Shown here in pieces: positions 37,612 through 51,182 of a stretch of 64,000 bases of DNA (positions are counted from its first letter, which is position 1; each line of letters opens with the position of its first letter). The position numbers were made by a program, and so were the translations under genes. The stretch lies in assembly GCF_902459645.1 (NCBI RefSeq), contig NZ_CABPSK010000003.1:744001-808000 (forward strand), given 5' to 3'. The notes under the pieces are model-generated. The model had not been told where the DNA came from, did not search any database, and saw only the letters and a list, made by a program, of their open reading frames with translations. This DNA comes from Pandoraea pneumonica. GTDB lineage: Bacteria; Pseudomonadota; Gammaproteobacteria; Burkholderiales; Burkholderiaceae.

Positions 37612-38502
37612 TCAAGAAGCCTTTGTTGCACCCGCCGCACTGCTGAGCTTGCCCGCCCAGTCACGCGCAAACTGGAACGCCACACGGCCCGAGCGCGAAC
37701 CGCGCTCCAGCGCCCAAATCAGCGCTTCGTGCCGTGCGTTCTCAAGCTGATCGGCCGGCACACCGAAGTGTTGCAGCCAGTGCCCGACGATCGTCAGATA
37801 GTCGTCCTGCTTGAACGGATAGAAGCTCACCCACAAGCCGAAACGCTCGGACAGCGAGATCTTCTCCTCGATCACTTCGCCCGGATGAATCTCACCGTCT
37901 TCGGTATGGCGATAGCTCTCGTTGTCCTTCATGTATTCAGGCAACAGATGGCGGCGGTTCGACGTAGCGTAGATCAGCACGTTGTCCGATTGCGCTGCGA
38001 TCGAGCCATCGAGTGCGACCTTCAACGCCTTATAGCCCGACTCGCCATCTTCGAACGACAGGTCGTCGCAGAACACCACGAACCTCTCCGGACGCGCCGA
38101 AATCAGGTCGACGATATCGCCCAGATCGACCAGATCGTCCTTGTCCACTTCGATCAGACGCAGACCTTCGCTCGCGTACTGGTTCAAGCAAGCCTTGATC
38201 AGCGACGACTTGCCCGTGCCGCGTGCGCCGGTGAGCAGCACGTTGTTGGCCGGCTCGCCACGCACGAACTGACGCGTGTTCTGCTCGATCAAGCCCTTCT
38301 GACGCTCGATGTTTTGCAGATCGCCCAGCGTGATTTCCGAGACGTGCGCGACCGGTTGCAGGAAACCGCGTCCCTGCTTCTTGCGCCAGCGAAACGCCAC
38401 TGCCGCGCGCCAATCGATCTCGGGGACGGCCGGGGGCAACATCGCCTCCAGTCGGGCCAGCACGCCTTCGGCGCGCGTGAGGAACTGCTCCAGCTTGTCC
38501 AT
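37612..38502 (-). CDS. DUF815 ATP-binding protein
   Basis: 296 aa from ATG 38502 (MDKLEQFLTRAEGVLARLEA). AAA-type P-loop TGARGTGKSS at about 91-100, Walker B-like VVFCDDLSFEDGE, and ATSNRRHLLPEYM as a sensor-like segment. DUF815 proteins are stand-alone AAA ATPases with no assigned substrate. It sits between argJ and mutT on the same strand; 230 bases separate it from argJ. Confidence 0.9.
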   Translation of the reverse strand: MDKLEQFLTRAEGVLARLEAMLPPAVPEIDWRAAVAFRWRKKQGRGFLQPVAHVSEITLGDLQNIERQKGLIEQNTRQFVRGEPANNVLLTGARGTGKSSLIKACLNQYASEGLRLIEVDKDDLVDLGDIVDLISARPERFVVFCDDLSFEDGESGYKALKVALDGSIAAQSDNVLIYATSNRRHLLPEYMKDNESYRHTEDGEIHPGEVIEEKISLSERFGLWVSFYPFKQDDYLTIVGHWLQHFGVPADQLENARHEALIWALERGSRSGRVAFQFARDWAGKLSSAAGATKAS

Positions 38503-38733
38503 GCTTCGAATCCTTGCGCTGGCGAGGAACGCCAGTCGATGTCTCGTCGTTCGGTGTTGTCGTTTCCCTTCGCTATCGGCCCCGATGCTCGTGCCATCGG
38601 CGACCTGCCTGCCAGCTCCATGCGTCTCATGGGCCGGCGCCTCGAACGGCACCCCGTGCGCGCCGGTCGGGCACGCAGCGAGCGGCCGACAACCGCCGCC
38701 TCCGGTGGGAGGGGACGGCTGTCGCGTCAGGGC

Positions 38734-39963
38734 TTAGGAGCGGTAGTCCGCGTTGATGCTCACGTAGTCGTGCGACAGATCGCAGGTCCACAGCGTGGCT
38801 GCCGCGTCGCCGCGACCGAGCACCACGCGCACCGTGATCTCGCTTTGCTTCATGACGCGCTGACCGTCTTCTTCGCGATAGTCGGCATTACGGCCGCCAG
38901 CGCGGGCGACCAGCACGTCGTCCAGATACAGGTCGATCTTGCTGACATCCAGATCGTTCACACCGGCATAGCCGATCGCCGCCAGGATGCGGCCCAGATT
39001 CGGGTCCGACGCAAAGAACGCCGTCTTCACGAGCGGCGAATGACCGATGGCATAAGCGATCTGACGGCACTCCGCCACATCGCGGCCGCCCTCGACGGTC
39101 ACGGTGATGAACTTGGTGGCGCCTTCGCCGTCGCGCACGATCAGCTGTGCCAGTTCCTGCGAAATCGACAACAGCGCATCGCGCAACGCGGCAAATGCCG
39201 GGGTGTCAGTGCTGGCAATTTCCGGCAGCTCGGTCTGGCCCGTGGCGGCCACGATGAACGAGTCGTTCGTGGACGTATCGCCGTCGATGGTGATCGCGTT
39301 GAACGAGCGGTCGGCCACGTACTTCACCAGGGCGTCGAGCACCGGCTGTGCCACGCGGGCGTTGGTGCCGACGAAGCCGAGCATGGTCGCCATGTTCGGC
39401 TTGATCATGCCGGCCCCCTTGCTGATGCCGGTCATGACGATGGGCTTGCCATCGATCACGACTTCGCGCGAGGCGGCCTTCGGCAGCGTATCGGTCGTCA
39501 TGATCGATTGGGCGGCCTCGTACCAGTGCGCGGGGGCGAGATTGGCAATCGCCTGCGGCAACCCGGCGACCAGACGGTCGACCGGCAGCGGCTCGAGAAT
39601 CACGCCCGTGGAGAACGGCAGAATCTGGTTGGGGGTCACCGACAGCAGCTTGGCCAATGCGTCGCACGTGGCGCGCGTGGCGGCCATGCCCGGCTCACCG
39701 GTGCCAGCGTTGGCGTTGCCGGTGTTCACCACCAGCGCGCGAATGCCGGCGTGTGCGGCCAGATGCTCCTTGCAGACGGTGACCGGCGCCGCGCAGAAGC
39801 GGTTCGTCGTGAACACGCCCGACACAGTGCTGCCAGCGGCCAGTCGCATGACCAGCACGTCTTTGCGGTTCGGCTTACGGATATTGGCTTCGGCCCAGCC
39901 CAGTTCGACGCCAGGCACGGCGCGCAGTTGGGAGGCTTCGATCGAGGGGAAATTGACGGCCAT
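38734..39963 (-). CDS. argJ: Bifunctional ornithine acetyltransferase / N-acetylglutamate synthase
   Basis: 409 aa from ATG 39963; the frame continues upstream without homology. ArgJ moves the acetyl group from N-acetylornithine to glutamate in arginine synthesis. The protein self-cleaves before a conserved Thr, seen here as [10 protein letters not shown] with Thr193 by my count. Other motifs are [13 protein letters not shown] and [16 protein letters not shown]. The C-terminus ends [11 protein letters not shown], the usual ArgJ end. It lies downstream of secA on the same strand. Confidence 0.97.
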   Translation of the reverse strand: MAVNFPSIEASQLRAVPGVELGWAEANIRKPNRKDVLVMRLAAGSTVSGVFTTNRFCAAPVTVCKEHLAAHAGIRALVVNTGNANAGTGEPGMAATRATCDALAKLLSVTPNQILPFSTGVILEPLPVDRLVAGLPQAIANLAPAHWYEAAQSIMTTDTLPKAASREVVIDGKPIVMTGISKGAGMIKPNMATMLGFVGTNARVAQPVLDALVKYVADRSFNAITIDGDTSTNDSFIVAATGQTELPEIASTDTPAFAALRDALLSISQELAQLIVRDGEGATKFITVTVEGGRDVAECRQIAYAIGHSPLVKTAFFASDPNLGRILAAIGYAGVNDLDVSKIDLYLDDVLVARAGGRNADYREEDGQRVMKQSEITVRVVLGRGDAAATLWTCDLSHDYVSINADYRS

Positions 39964-40100
39964 GAGGGTTCGCCCGCGAGAGGTAAAGGTTGCATCTCCC
40001 GCCCTGGCAATGTCGGCACGACAGCCCGCCCGGGCGGCGGTTGATCGGTGCGGCCGGGGACTGAGACCCGCTGACGAGCAACATTCCCGGCGCCACAAAC

Positions 40101-40135
40101 GACTCGGCGCCGATTTTTGGTCGGCGCCGCGTCGC
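40101..40135 (-). other. Strong stem-loop between secA and argJ
   Basis: GGCGCCGA / TCGGCGCC 8-bp stem with a TTTTTGG loop, extended by imperfect pairs on both sides. It lies 13-45 bases after the secA stop. The minus-strand side continues GAGTCGTTTGTGG, so the T-run is weak; it may be an inefficient terminator or a processing site. Confidence 0.5.
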
Positions 40136-40147
40136 TTGGTTCACATC

Positions 40148-42943
<2,796 letters not shown>

Positions 42944-43250
42944 CGGATCACTGGTTAGGGCGGCAAATGTCGTTCGCAAGCTTGCGGACGGTCAAAGGAA
43001 CAAGGTCCGAGCGCCACGAAATTCCCCCCGTGACATCCGGACCGCCCGACGCGCCTGCGCACTGCGGGTCACCAGCATTTGGCAGACTTGCCACACGCTG
43101 GTTCGATACCTGTTCTAAAAAATGGATTCTAGCATGCTGCGGTGATACGCCCGGGCGGCTTGGCGTCTTGTAGCGCCGTGGTTTCTCGCGCTCGGCAGGG
43201 GGCGACGCTCGATCGCGGGGTAGAATATGCGGCAACCGCTGTCTCATCAT

Positions 43251-43718
43251 ATGAAACGACCCAAAGCACCTCGCGTAGCCCGCTCGTTGGATGCCCTGTT
43301 ATCCGCCTCTGACGGGGCCGGGTCGCTGCTGGCTGCCGCCGAGCAACTCGGTCGGCTTGAGCGCGACGTGCACGCGTTGCTCCCCGCACCGCTCGCCGTG
43401 AGCGTGCGTGTTGCACCGCCACGCGATGGAGCGCTCGTTTTCCTCGTCGCCAACAATGCGCTGGCCGCGCGCCTGCGTCAGCAAACGCCGTCACTCATCG
43501 ACGGCCTGGCAGCACGCGGATGGCTCATTCGCACGATTCGTATTCGCGTGAGCATCACCGCACCCGAGCCGCCCAAGCCCCCCAAGGAAGCCCGCCTCTC
43601 GCGGCAAGGTCTGGTGAGTCTGCGCGATCTGCGTGACACGCTGGAGCCCTCCCCTCTTCGCGATGCGCTGGCCCGCTTGGTCGCACGGCACTCCTACGGC
43701 GGCACACGCAAGCCGTGA
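43251..43718 (+). CDS. DUF721 / DciA-like protein
   Basis: 155 aa from ATG 43251. An ATG at 43227 is possible, but a likely -10 (TAGAAT, 43221-43226) overlaps it. The core RSLDALLSASDGAGSLLAAAEQLGRLERDVHALLP resembles the DUF721 N-terminal helical region, and VFLVANNALAARLRQQTPSLIDGLAARGW fits its KH-like second half. DciA proteins load the replicative helicase in bacteria without DnaC. The neighbours secA and lpxC match DUF721 gene context elsewhere in proteobacteria. Assignment to DciA function is inference. Confidence 0.82.
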   Translation: MKRPKAPRVARSLDALLSASDGAGSLLAAAEQLGRLERDVHALLPAPLAVSVRVAPPRDGALVFLVANNALAARLRQQTPSLIDGLAARGWLIRTIRIRVSITAPEPPKPPKEARLSRQGLVSLRDLRDTLEPSPLRDALARLVARHSYGGTRKP

Positions 43719-43757
43719 GATCGAGATAACGCGCCGCCGAAACTTATCGCGCGTCAA

Positions 43758-43796
43758 ATAAAAAAGCGCCGGATCACCGGCGCTTTCGTTTTGTTA
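43758..43796. terminator. Rho-independent terminator between DUF721 gene and lpxC
   Basis: Stem AAAGCGCCGG / CCGGCGCTTT, loop ATCA, flanked by AAATAAAA and CGTTTTGTT. It can stop both the plus-strand DUF721 gene and minus-strand lpxC. Confidence 0.88.
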
Positions 43797-43837
43797 CATC
43801 CGCACCGTCACGCGGCGCGTCGCACAATTTGCGTGAA

Positions 43838-44752
43838 TTATGCGAATTGCGTTTGCGGCTCGAACTGGAAGCCGCGCGGGGCGTCTTCTGCACGCTCGAA
43901 CGTCACCACTTCGAACGCTTCCTGTGCGAGAAGCTCGCGCAGCAATTGGTTGTTCAGACCATGGCCCGACTTGTAAGCGGTGTACGACGCCAACAACGGA
44001 TGACCGATCACATACAGGTCGCCGATCGCGTCAAGCATCTTGTGCTTCACGAACTCGTCGTCGTAGCGCAGGCCGTCGTTGTTCAGGATGCGGTACTCGT
44101 CGAGCACGATCGCGTTGTCCATGCTGCCGCCACGCGCCAAGCCCAGTTCGCGCAACATTTCGACCTCATGCGCGAAACCGAACGTGCGGGCACGAGCGAT
44201 TTCCTTTGCATACGACGTATCGGCGAAATCGACCTCGAGCGCCTGCCCCGTGCGGTCCACTGCCGGGTGACGGAAATCGATCGTGAACTTGAGCTTGAAG
44301 CCTTCAAACGGATCGAGGCGGGCGAACTTGTCGCCTTCGCGAATCTCGACCGGCTTGGTAACGCGGATGAATTTCTTGGCAGCCGGCTGCTCTTCGATGC
44401 CTGCCGACTGAATCAGAAAGACGAACGTCGCAGCGCTGCCGTCCATGATCGGAATTTCTTCGGCGGTCACATCGACATACAGGTTGTCGATGCCCAGCCC
44501 TGCGCATGCCGACATCAAGTGTTCCACGGTGGAAACACGCGCACCATCCTTCTGCAACACCGACGCGAGACGCGTGTCGCCAATCGCCATCGCCGACGCC
44601 GGAATCTCCACGGGAGGATTCAGATCGGTACGGCAGAAGACGATGCCGGTATTCGGCGGCGCCGGACGCAGCGACAATTCGACCTTGCGACCGGAGTGCA
44701 AGCCGATGCCGACTGTCTTGGCGATGGATTTGAGAGTGCGCTGCTTGAGCAT
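43838..44752 (-). CDS. lpxC: UDP-3-O-acyl-N-acetylglucosamine deacetylase
   Basis: 304 aa. First committed step of lipid A synthesis; zinc metalloenzyme. Zinc ligands are seen in STVEHLMSA (His79) and [10 protein letters not shown] (His237, Asp241), and the catalytic His in [11 protein letters not shown]. The start [21 protein letters not shown] is typical. It is the last gene of the dcw cluster, separated from ftsZ by about 590 bases and with its own likely promoter (extended -10 at 44795-44803). Confidence 0.98.
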   Translation of the reverse strand: MLKQRTLKSIAKTVGIGLHSGRKVELSLRPAPPNTGIVFCRTDLNPPVEIPASAMAIGDTRLASVLQKDGARVSTVEHLMSACAGLGIDNLYVDVTAEEIPIMDGSAATFVFLIQSAGIEEQPAAKKFIRVTKPVEIREGDKFARLDPFEGFKLKFTIDFRHPAVDRTGQALEVDFADTSYAKEIARARTFGFAHEVEMLRELGLARGGSMDNAIVLDEYRILNNDGLRYDDEFVKHKMLDAIGDLYVIGHPLLASYTAYKSGHGLNNQLLRELLAQEAFEVVTFERAEDAPRGFQFEPQTQFA

Positions 44753-45338
44753 GCTATTTATTAAAACTATCGGACGCTAATGACCATAGATCGAATTATA
44801 TCAGATCGGCGCCTTCATCGTTGTGCCACAAACACAACGAATCGTTACTAAACATTTTGGATTCTGCCTCACCGGTATGCCTTTGAAACATCCCGTCATA
44901 GGAAATAAGCCATTTCGCCTTCTGGCGACAGCCACGGCCTCATGGTGTTTCGTTGCCCGTCGATCGATCCAACGTCCATCGTAGAACAATTGGCGATCCG
45001 GTTCAGGGCACCCCGTCCACCGCGACGGAGGCATGCCGCGGCGGTCGGGGGACAGACCCGCGAGACCGGGTCAGGGATGACAGACGCTTACCCGTAACGT
45101 CCACCATCTGTTACGCGTTGACACTTCATGCGACTCTGGTTGTCGCAACGCCGAAACATCAACCCACATAACAACCTTGCCGTATCGCCGTTCGGACTCG
45201 TACTGCGGCGCGCCTTCCCCACACCAACGGGCATGGTTCATAGGGCGGCGACGAATCCTCACGACGACCTGCGTAGGTCTCGCGATTCCCAAGGTGCGGC
45301 GGCGCCAGGCACTGGCACCCGGCCCGCGCGCAACCCTG
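44753..45338. other. Non-coding gap between ftsZ and lpxC
   Basis: About 590 bases with no credible gene. It contains the lpxC promoter near 44795, a short hairpin TCGCC-TTCT-GGCGA at 44916-44929, and an inverted repeat CGTAAC/GTTACG (45093-45098 and 45110-45115). No classical ftsZ terminator is visible next to 45339. Confidence 0.6.
44795..44803 (-). promoter_or_regulatory. Extended -10 promoter element of lpxC
   Basis: On the minus strand TGATATAAT, an extended -10 (TGn plus perfect TATAAT). The expected start near 44788 leaves a leader of about 36 bases to ATG 44752. The -35 region is poor, which is normal for extended -10 promoters. Confidence 0.65.
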
Positions 45339-46529
45339 TCAGTCGGCTTGCTTGCGCAGGAAGGCCGGGATGTCGTACGTGTCGACACCCTTTTCCTGCA
45401 ACGCTGCGACGTGCGAGGCTGCGGTCTCGCGCGTGCTGCGCCACACGGCCGGCGTATCCAGCGCGCCGTAGTCCGTACCGGCTGCCTGACCCACGTTCGG
45501 CACATGGCCGGTCGCGATCGGCATATTGTCGGTACCGGTCTTGAGCAGCGTCATCGGTGCAGCGACCTTCTTCGCCGCGGCACGGCCCAGACCCGTTGCG
45601 ACCACGGTCACGCGCAGTGCATCGCCCATCTTGTCGTCGTAGACGGTACCGAAAATCACGGTCGCGTCTTCGGCGGCGTAGCTCTTGATGGTGTTCATCA
45701 CTTCACGCGTTTCCGACAGACGCAGCGAACGCGAAGCCGTGATGTTGACCAGCACACCACGCGCGCCCGACAGGTCCACGCCTTCGAGCAGCGGGCTTGC
45801 CACAGCTTGCTCGGCAGCCAGACGTGCACGATCGACACCGGCAACCGTCGCCGTGCCCATCATCGCCTTGCCCTGTTCGCCCATCACCGTCTTCACGTCT
45901 TCAAAGTCGACGTTCACCAAACCGTCGACATTGATGATTTCGGCGATACCGGCCACAGCGTTATGCAGCACGTCGTCGGCGCATTGGAAGCACTTGTCCA
46001 TCTCGGCATCGTCGCCCATGACTTCGAACAGCTTGTCATTGAGCACAACGATCAGCGAGTCGACGTTGTCTTCCAGCTCTTGCGCGCCCGTCTCGGCCAC
46101 GCGCATACGCTTGCCGCCTTCGAACTCGAACGGCTTCGACACCACGCCAACGGTCAGAATGCCCATTTCCTTGGCGATCTGTGCCACCACCGGTGCTGCG
46201 CCCGTGCCCGTACCGCCGCCCATACCGGCGGTGATGAACACCATGTGCGCGCCACGCAGCGCGTCGGCAACGCGCTCACGCGCTTCGTCCGCTGCCGCAC
46301 GGCCCATCTCCGGCTTCGCGCCAGCACCCAGACCGGTCTTGCCGAGCTGAATGTTCACGCTAGCCTGCGAGCGGCCCAGTGCCTGCGCGTCCGTGTTCAT
46401 GGCGATGAATTCCACGCCTTGCACACCGCGGTTGATCATGTGCTGGACGGCATTGCCGCCAGCGCCACCAACACCCACCACCTTGATGATGGTGCCGTTG
46501 GTTTCCGTTTCCAACATTTCGAAGTTCAT
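45339..46529 (-). CDS. ftsZ: Cell division GTPase FtsZ
   Basis: 396 aa. Tubulin-like GTPase that forms the Z ring. The GTP-binding signature GGGTGTGAAPV and VGGAGGNAVQHMI are intact. The C-terminal conserved peptide reads DTYDIPAFLRKQAD, which binds FtsA and, by family, ZapD. GGAGG lies seven bases before ATG 46529. It follows ftsA by 115 bases, which could hold its own promoter. Confidence 0.98.
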   Translation of the reverse strand: MNFEMLETETNGTIIKVVGVGGAGGNAVQHMINRGVQGVEFIAMNTDAQALGRSQASVNIQLGKTGLGAGAKPEMGRAAADEARERVADALRGAHMVFITAGMGGGTGTGAAPVVAQIAKEMGILTVGVVSKPFEFEGGKRMRVAETGAQELEDNVDSLIVVLNDKLFEVMGDDAEMDKCFQCADDVLHNAVAGIAEIINVDGLVNVDFEDVKTVMGEQGKAMMGTATVAGVDRARLAAEQAVASPLLEGVDLSGARGVLVNITASRSLRLSETREVMNTIKSYAAEDATVIFGTVYDDKMGDALRVTVVATGLGRAAAKKVAAPMTLLKTGTDNMPIATGHVPNVGQAAGTDYGALDTPAVWRSTRETAASHVAALQEKGVDTYDIPAFLRKQAD

Positions 46530-46644
46530 AGCGCCTCCAGTGAATTAAAAACAGATTCGGCACTGCCTGAACACGAGCCGCTCGGGTAAGCCGCCCATGG
46601 GTTCAACACCGAATCCACACCCCTCAAACAACCTAAAAAACAAC

Positions 46645-47877
46645 TTAAAAATTGCTGAAGAACCAGTCGCGCATGCGCGTCCACACCTGGTTCGCTTGTC
46701 CCGATTGCACGGCGACCTTGCGGCCACGCATGCGTTGCGAGCGCCCTTCGAGCAACAGGCCCATCGCCGTTGCGTAGCGCGGGCTGCGCACCACGTCGGC
46801 CAAGCCGCCTGCGTACTCGGGCACGCCGATACGCACGGGTTTGAGGAAGATGTCCTCGCCCAGTTCGACCATGCCCGGCATCATCGCCGCGCCGCCCGTG
46901 AGCACGATGCCCGAGGACAGCAGTTCTTCGTAACCCGACTCGCGCACCACTTGCTGCACCAGCGAGAACAGTTCTTCCACACGCGGCTCGATCACCGCCG
47001 CGAGTGCCTGACGCGAGAGCGTGCGCGGACCGCGCTCGCCCAGGCCCGGCACTTCGATCATTTCGTCCGGATCGGCCAGCGACTGCTTGGCGATGCCGTG
47101 TTGAATCTTGATGTCTTCCGCGTCCGGCGTCGGCGTGCGCACGGCCATCGCGATATCGCTGGTGATCTGATCGCCCGCGATCGGAATCACGGCCGTATGA
47201 CGGATCGCGCCTTCGCTGAAAATCGCGATATCGGTCGTGCCGCCACCGATATCGATGAGCACCACGCCCAGTTCCTTCTCGTCTTCGGTGAGCACCGAAA
47301 TGCTCGACGCGAGCGGTTGCAGAATCAGGTCGTTCACTTCGAGACCGCAGCGGCGCACGCACTTCACGATGTTCTGTGCGGCCGACACGGCACCGGTCAC
47401 GATATGCACCTTCACCTCGAGGCGGATGCCGCTCATGCCGATCGGCTCGCGCACGTCTTCCTGACCGTCGATGATGAATTCCTGGGTCAGGATGTGCAGC
47501 ACCTGCTGATCGGTCGGGATGTTGATCGCCTTGGCGGTCTCGATCACGCGCGCCACATCGGCCTGCGTCACTTCCTTGTCTTTGATCGCCACCATCCCGC
47601 TCGAATTGAAGCTGCGGATGTGGCTGCCGGCGATGCCCGTGAACACGTTGGTGATCTTGCAATCGGCCATCAACTCGGCTTCTTCGAGCGCACGCTGAAT
47701 GGACTGCACGGTGGCCTCGATGTTGACCACGACGCCCTTTTTCAGACCTCGCGATTCACTCTGACCGAGACCGATCACCTCATAACGGCCTTCAGGGCGC
47801 AGCTCGGCCACCACCGCCACGACTTTCGACGTGCCGATATCGAGGGCGACCAACAGATCCTTGTAATCTTTGCTCAT
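46645..47877 (-). CDS. ftsA: Cell division protein FtsA
   Basis: 410 aa, actin-like ATPase that tethers FtsZ to the membrane. The N-terminal phosphate loop LLVALDIGTSKVVAVVAEL, IDIGGGTTDIAIF and GIVLTGGAAMMPGM are the actin-fold motifs. The C-terminus (VWTRMRDWFFSNF) is an amphipathic membrane-targeting helix. It lies 22 bases after ftsQ. Confidence 0.97.
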   Translation of the reverse strand: MSKDYKDLLVALDIGTSKVVAVVAELRPEGRYEVIGLGQSESRGLKKGVVVNIEATVQSIQRALEEAELMADCKITNVFTGIAGSHIRSFNSSGMVAIKDKEVTQADVARVIETAKAINIPTDQQVLHILTQEFIIDGQEDVREPIGMSGIRLEVKVHIVTGAVSAAQNIVKCVRRCGLEVNDLILQPLASSISVLTEDEKELGVVLIDIGGGTTDIAIFSEGAIRHTAVIPIAGDQITSDIAMAVRTPTPDAEDIKIQHGIAKQSLADPDEMIEVPGLGERGPRTLSRQALAAVIEPRVEELFSLVQQVVRESGYEELLSSGIVLTGGAAMMPGMVELGEDIFLKPVRIGVPEYAGGLADVVRSPRYATAMGLLLEGRSQRMRGRKVAVQSGQANQVWTRMRDWFFSNF

Positions 47878-47899
47878 AGCGTGTGTAAGTCCTGAAGTC

Positions 47900-48736
47900 T
47901 CACTGGCTTCGCTTGACCGGGGCGGCAGGCTTCTTCGCTACCGGCTTTTGCGAATCCCGCTTTTGCACCGGCGTCGCGGCCAGTTTCTTGGCCTGCTCTT
48001 CGCTCAAGAAACGCATGCCCGCGGCCCGTACTGCAAAACCGTTCGGGTAACGCAGATCGGCGTACTCGATCTGATTGCCCCAGCGTGCCGCTACCTGCGG
48101 ATACGCCTGCACAAAACGGCGACTGCGTGTGACGAGCGTCTCGGGCGTACGCTCGCGACCCAGCGCCAATTGCAATCCGCCGACCAATCGCACGCCCCAG
48201 GCGTAACGGTTCGACAGCGTGACCGCTTCGGGTTTCATATTCAAAGGCGCGAACCACTTCACGAAGTCGTAGTAACGCGCCGTCACATCTTTCTCGCTGC
48301 CCGGCGGGCCAGCGAATTCCGGCAACTTGCCGTCGTCCTCCGCTTCGGCCAGATTCGCCGCAAACAGTTCGCCGTCCACACTCACCAGACGGCCGTCGTT
48401 CCACGTCGCGAGCGGCTTGTATTCCTCGATCGTTACCGCAAGCTGGTTCGGCCAAACGCGGCGAACGCTCGCATGACGCACCCAAGGCACCGCTTCGAAC
48501 GCCGCACGCGTGGCATCCAGATCGATCGTGAAGAAGTTGCCCTTCAACCGCGACACCGCATTCGCACGCAAGGTCGGTCCGTTGATATGCGACACGTCCC
48601 CATCGATCTGAATCGCCTTGAGCGTGAAGATCGGCCGCTGAATCAGCCAATGGCCGCCCGCCGCGAGCGCCGCCAGCACGACAAGTGCGACGAGCGCACT
48701 CGCGATGGCGTTGAGCAGGCGTACGTTTTGCCACAT
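47900..48736 (-). CDS. ftsQ: Cell division protein FtsQ
   Basis: 278 aa. Short cytoplasmic start, one transmembrane helix at about 10-28 (AIASALVALVVLAALAAGG), then a POTRA domain starting FTLKAIQIDGDVSHING and a beta domain (VSVDGELFAANL, WGVRLVGGLQLALG). The tail is Lys/Pro-rich (KKPAAPVKRSQ). It links FtsB/FtsL to the divisome in the periplasm. It follows ddl by 50 bases. Confidence 0.95.
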   Translation of the reverse strand: MWQNVRLLNAIASALVALVVLAALAAGGHWLIQRPIFTLKAIQIDGDVSHINGPTLRANAVSRLKGNFFTIDLDATRAAFEAVPWVRHASVRRVWPNQLAVTIEEYKPLATWNDGRLVSVDGELFAANLAEAEDDGKLPEFAGPPGSEKDVTARYYDFVKWFAPLNMKPEAVTLSNRYAWGVRLVGGLQLALGRERTPETLVTRSRRFVQAYPQVAARWGNQIEYADLRYPNGFAVRAAGMRFLSEEQAKKLAATPVQKRDSQKPVAKKPAAPVKRSQ

Positions 48737-48786
48737 GGCGATTCGCTTTCCGTATCAGGGCGTTCTTCAACGCGTTGTTCAAGATG

Positions 48787-49770
48787 TCACTCAGGTTTCC
48801 ACTGCGCGTTCGGGTGCAAATCGAGCGTCGCAGTTGCCAGAATTTCAACCACCAGGTCTTCATACGACAGGCCCGCCGCCCGCGCCGAAATCGGCACCAG
48901 CGAATGGCCGGTCATTCCCGGCGACGTATTGATCTCCAACAGATACGGCTTGTTGTCGCGCTTGCGCAGCATCACGTCCGCACGCGCCCAGCCACGGCAA
49001 CCCAGCACGAGGTACGCGCGCAACACGATGCGCTGCACTTCTTCCTGCAACGAGACCGACAACGGCGGCGGGCACTCGTAGCGGGTGTCGTCCTTGAAAT
49101 ACTTGTTCTGGTAGTCGTAGTTCGCGTCCGGCGCGACGATACGAATCACCGGCAGCGCGCGTGCAGCCGCCGCCCCCTTCGTGCCCACGCCCAGCACCGG
49201 CACCGTCAGCTCGTCGCCGTCGATGAACTCTTCGGCAAGCACATCCGGGTCGAGCACGGCGGCCTTCTCGTACGCGGCCTTCATTTGCGACGCATCGGAG
49301 ACCTTCGTCAGACCGATGGTCGAGCCCTCGCGCGACGGCTTGACGATCAGCGGCAGCCCCAGATCGCGCGCCACGGCCTCGAAGTCGCTATCGGCGTTGA
49401 GCATCGTGAAGCGCGGCGTCGGCAGCCCTTCGTTGATCCACACACGCTTGGTCATTTCCTTGTCCATCGCCAGCGCGGAAGCCAACACGCCGCTGCCGGT
49501 GTAGGGAATGCCCAGATGCTCCAGCGCGCCTTGCAGCGTGCCGTCTTCGCCGTAGCGGCCATGCAGTGCGATGAACACGCGGTCGAACTTCTGCGCCGCC
49601 AGCGCGGCGAGATCGTTCATGCCGGTATCGAAACCATGCGCGTCCACACCCCGCGAGCGCAGCGCTTCGAGCACACCATTGCCCGAGATCAGCGAGATCT
49701 GACGCTCGGCCGAGCGCCCGCCCATCAGGACGCCAACCTTGCCGAAACGTTTCGGATCGAAAGCACTCAC
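48787..49770 (-). CDS. ddl: D-alanine--D-alanine ligase
   Basis: 327 aa from a GTG at 49770 with AAGGAG six bases upstream; the upstream frame lacks homology. ATP-grasp enzyme. Motifs: [54 protein letters not shown] and the C-terminal [15 protein letters not shown]. It makes the D-Ala-D-Ala dipeptide used by MurF. GTG 49770 begins 1 base before the murC stop codon, so the two are tightly coupled. Confidence 0.97.
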   Translation of the reverse strand: MSAFDPKRFGKVGVLMGGRSAERQISLISGNGVLEALRSRGVDAHGFDTGMNDLAALAAQKFDRVFIALHGRYGEDGTLQGALEHLGIPYTGSGVLASALAMDKEMTKRVWINEGLPTPRFTMLNADSDFEAVARDLGLPLIVKPSREGSTIGLTKVSDASQMKAAYEKAAVLDPDVLAEEFIDGDELTVPVLGVGTKGAAAARALPVIRIVAPDANYDYQNKYFKDDTRYECPPPLSVSLQEEVQRIVLRAYLVLGCRGWARADVMLRKRDNKPYLLEINTSPGMTGHSLVPISARAAGLSYEDLVVEILATATLDLHPNAQWKPE

Positions 49771-49771
49771 G

Positions 49772-51181
49772 TCAAACTCCTTGCTGAACTTGCAACTTCG
49801 CGGGCACCGCGCCAATCGAGCCGGCACCCATGGTGATGACAACGTCGCCCGCGCGGGCGACCTGCAAAATGGTGTCGGCCAGTTGCGCGACGTCTTCCAC
49901 GAAAACCGGTTCGACCTTGCCCGTCACACGCAGTGCGCGTGCAAGCGCCCGGCCATCCGCCGCCACGATGGGCGCTTCGCCAGCCGAATAAACCTCTCCG
50001 AGCACCAGCGCATCCGCTTCGGACAACACCTTCACGAAGTCTTCGAAGCAATCGCGCGTGCGCGTGTACCGATGCGGCTGGAATGCCAGCACGATGCGAC
50101 GGCCCGGGAAGGCACCGCGTGCCGCTGCGAGCGTGGCTGCCATCTCGACCGGGTGATGACCATAGTCGTCAATCAGCGTGAACGTGCCACCGCCGTTCGC
50201 TTCCGGCAGCGCGATTTCGCCATAGCGCTGGAAACGACGTCCCACGCCATTGAATTCGGCCAGCGCCTGCTGAATGGCCGCGTCGGGTACTTCGAGTTCG
50301 GTCGCAATCGCAATCGCTGCCAGCGCGTTTCGCACGTTGTGCTCACCCGGCAGGTTTAGCGTGATATCGATCGGCGGTGCGCCGTCGCCAAACGTGCGAT
50401 GCACCGTGAAGCACATGCGCCCAGCATCGGCACGCACGTTGACCGCGCGCACCTGTGCGTCTTCCGACAGGCCATAACGCACGATTGGCTTCGAGACGAA
50501 CGGCAGAATTTCGCGCACGTTCGGGTCGTCCACGCACAGCACGGCAATGCCGTAGAACGGCAGGCGCTGCGTGAAGGCCACGAACGACTGCTTGAGCCGC
50601 GCGAAGTCGTGCCCGTAGGTATCCATGTGATCCGCATCGATGTTCGTGATGACTTCGATGACCGGATTCAAATTCAGGAACGAGGCGTCCGATTCGTCTG
50701 CCTCGACCACGATGAAGTCGCCCGTGCCGAGCTTGGCATTGGCACCTGCGCTGTTCAGACGGCCGCCGATCACGAAGGTCGGATCAAGCCCGCCCTGTGC
50801 GAGCACGCTCGCCACCAGACTCGTCGTCGTGGTCTTGCCGTGCGTGCCGGCAATGGCGATGCCCTGCTTCAGGCGCATGAGCTCCGCGAGCATCAGCGCG
50901 CGCGGCACGATAGGAATCTGACGGGCGCGGCCCGCGAGGACTTCGGGGTTATCTGCCGTAATCGCGGTGGACACCACGATGGCATCCGCGCCTTCGATAT
51001 GCTCGGCCGCATGGCCGCGAGCGACGCGCGCGCCCAGCGCCGCGAGGCGCTGCGTCACGGCGTTGTCGCCAAGATCGGAGCCGCTCACCTGATACCCCAG
51101 GTTGAGCAACACCTCGGCAATGCCGCTCATACCCGAGCCGCCGATGCCGACAAAGTGAATGTGTTTAACGATGTGTTTCAT
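49772..51181 (-). CDS. murC: UDP-N-acetylmuramate--L-alanine ligase
   Basis: 469 aa. N-terminal Rossmann loop [20 protein letters not shown] loop [10 protein letters not shown] (111-120), and central [14 protein letters not shown]. The C-domain has [14 protein letters not shown]. It adds L-Ala to UDP-MurNAc. It starts 1 base after the murG stop region and is followed directly by ddl. Confidence 0.98.
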   Translation of the reverse strand: MKHIVKHIHFVGIGGSGMSGIAEVLLNLGYQVSGSDLGDNAVTQRLAALGARVARGHAAEHIEGADAIVVSTAITADNPEVLAGRARQIPIVPRALMLAELMRLKQGIAIAGTHGKTTTTSLVASVLAQGGLDPTFVIGGRLNSAGANAKLGTGDFIVVEADESDASFLNLNPVIEVITNIDADHMDTYGHDFARLKQSFVAFTQRLPFYGIAVLCVDDPNVREILPFVSKPIVRYGLSEDAQVRAVNVRADAGRMCFTVHRTFGDGAPPIDITLNLPGEHNVRNALAAIAIATELEVPDAAIQQALAEFNGVGRRFQRYGEIALPEANGGGTFTLIDDYGHHPVEMAATLAAARGAFPGRRIVLAFQPHRYTRTRDCFEDFVKVLSEADALVLGEVYSAGEAPIVAADGRALARALRVTGKVEPVFVEDVAQLADTILQVARAGDVVITMGAGSIGAVPAKLQVQQGV

Positions 51182-51182
51182 T

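Noticed and set aside
44801-45034. Minus-strand frame of 77 codons in the ftsZ-lpxC gap
   Set aside because: No Shine-Dalgarno, no recognisable domain and atypical composition; it crosses the lpxC promoter region.
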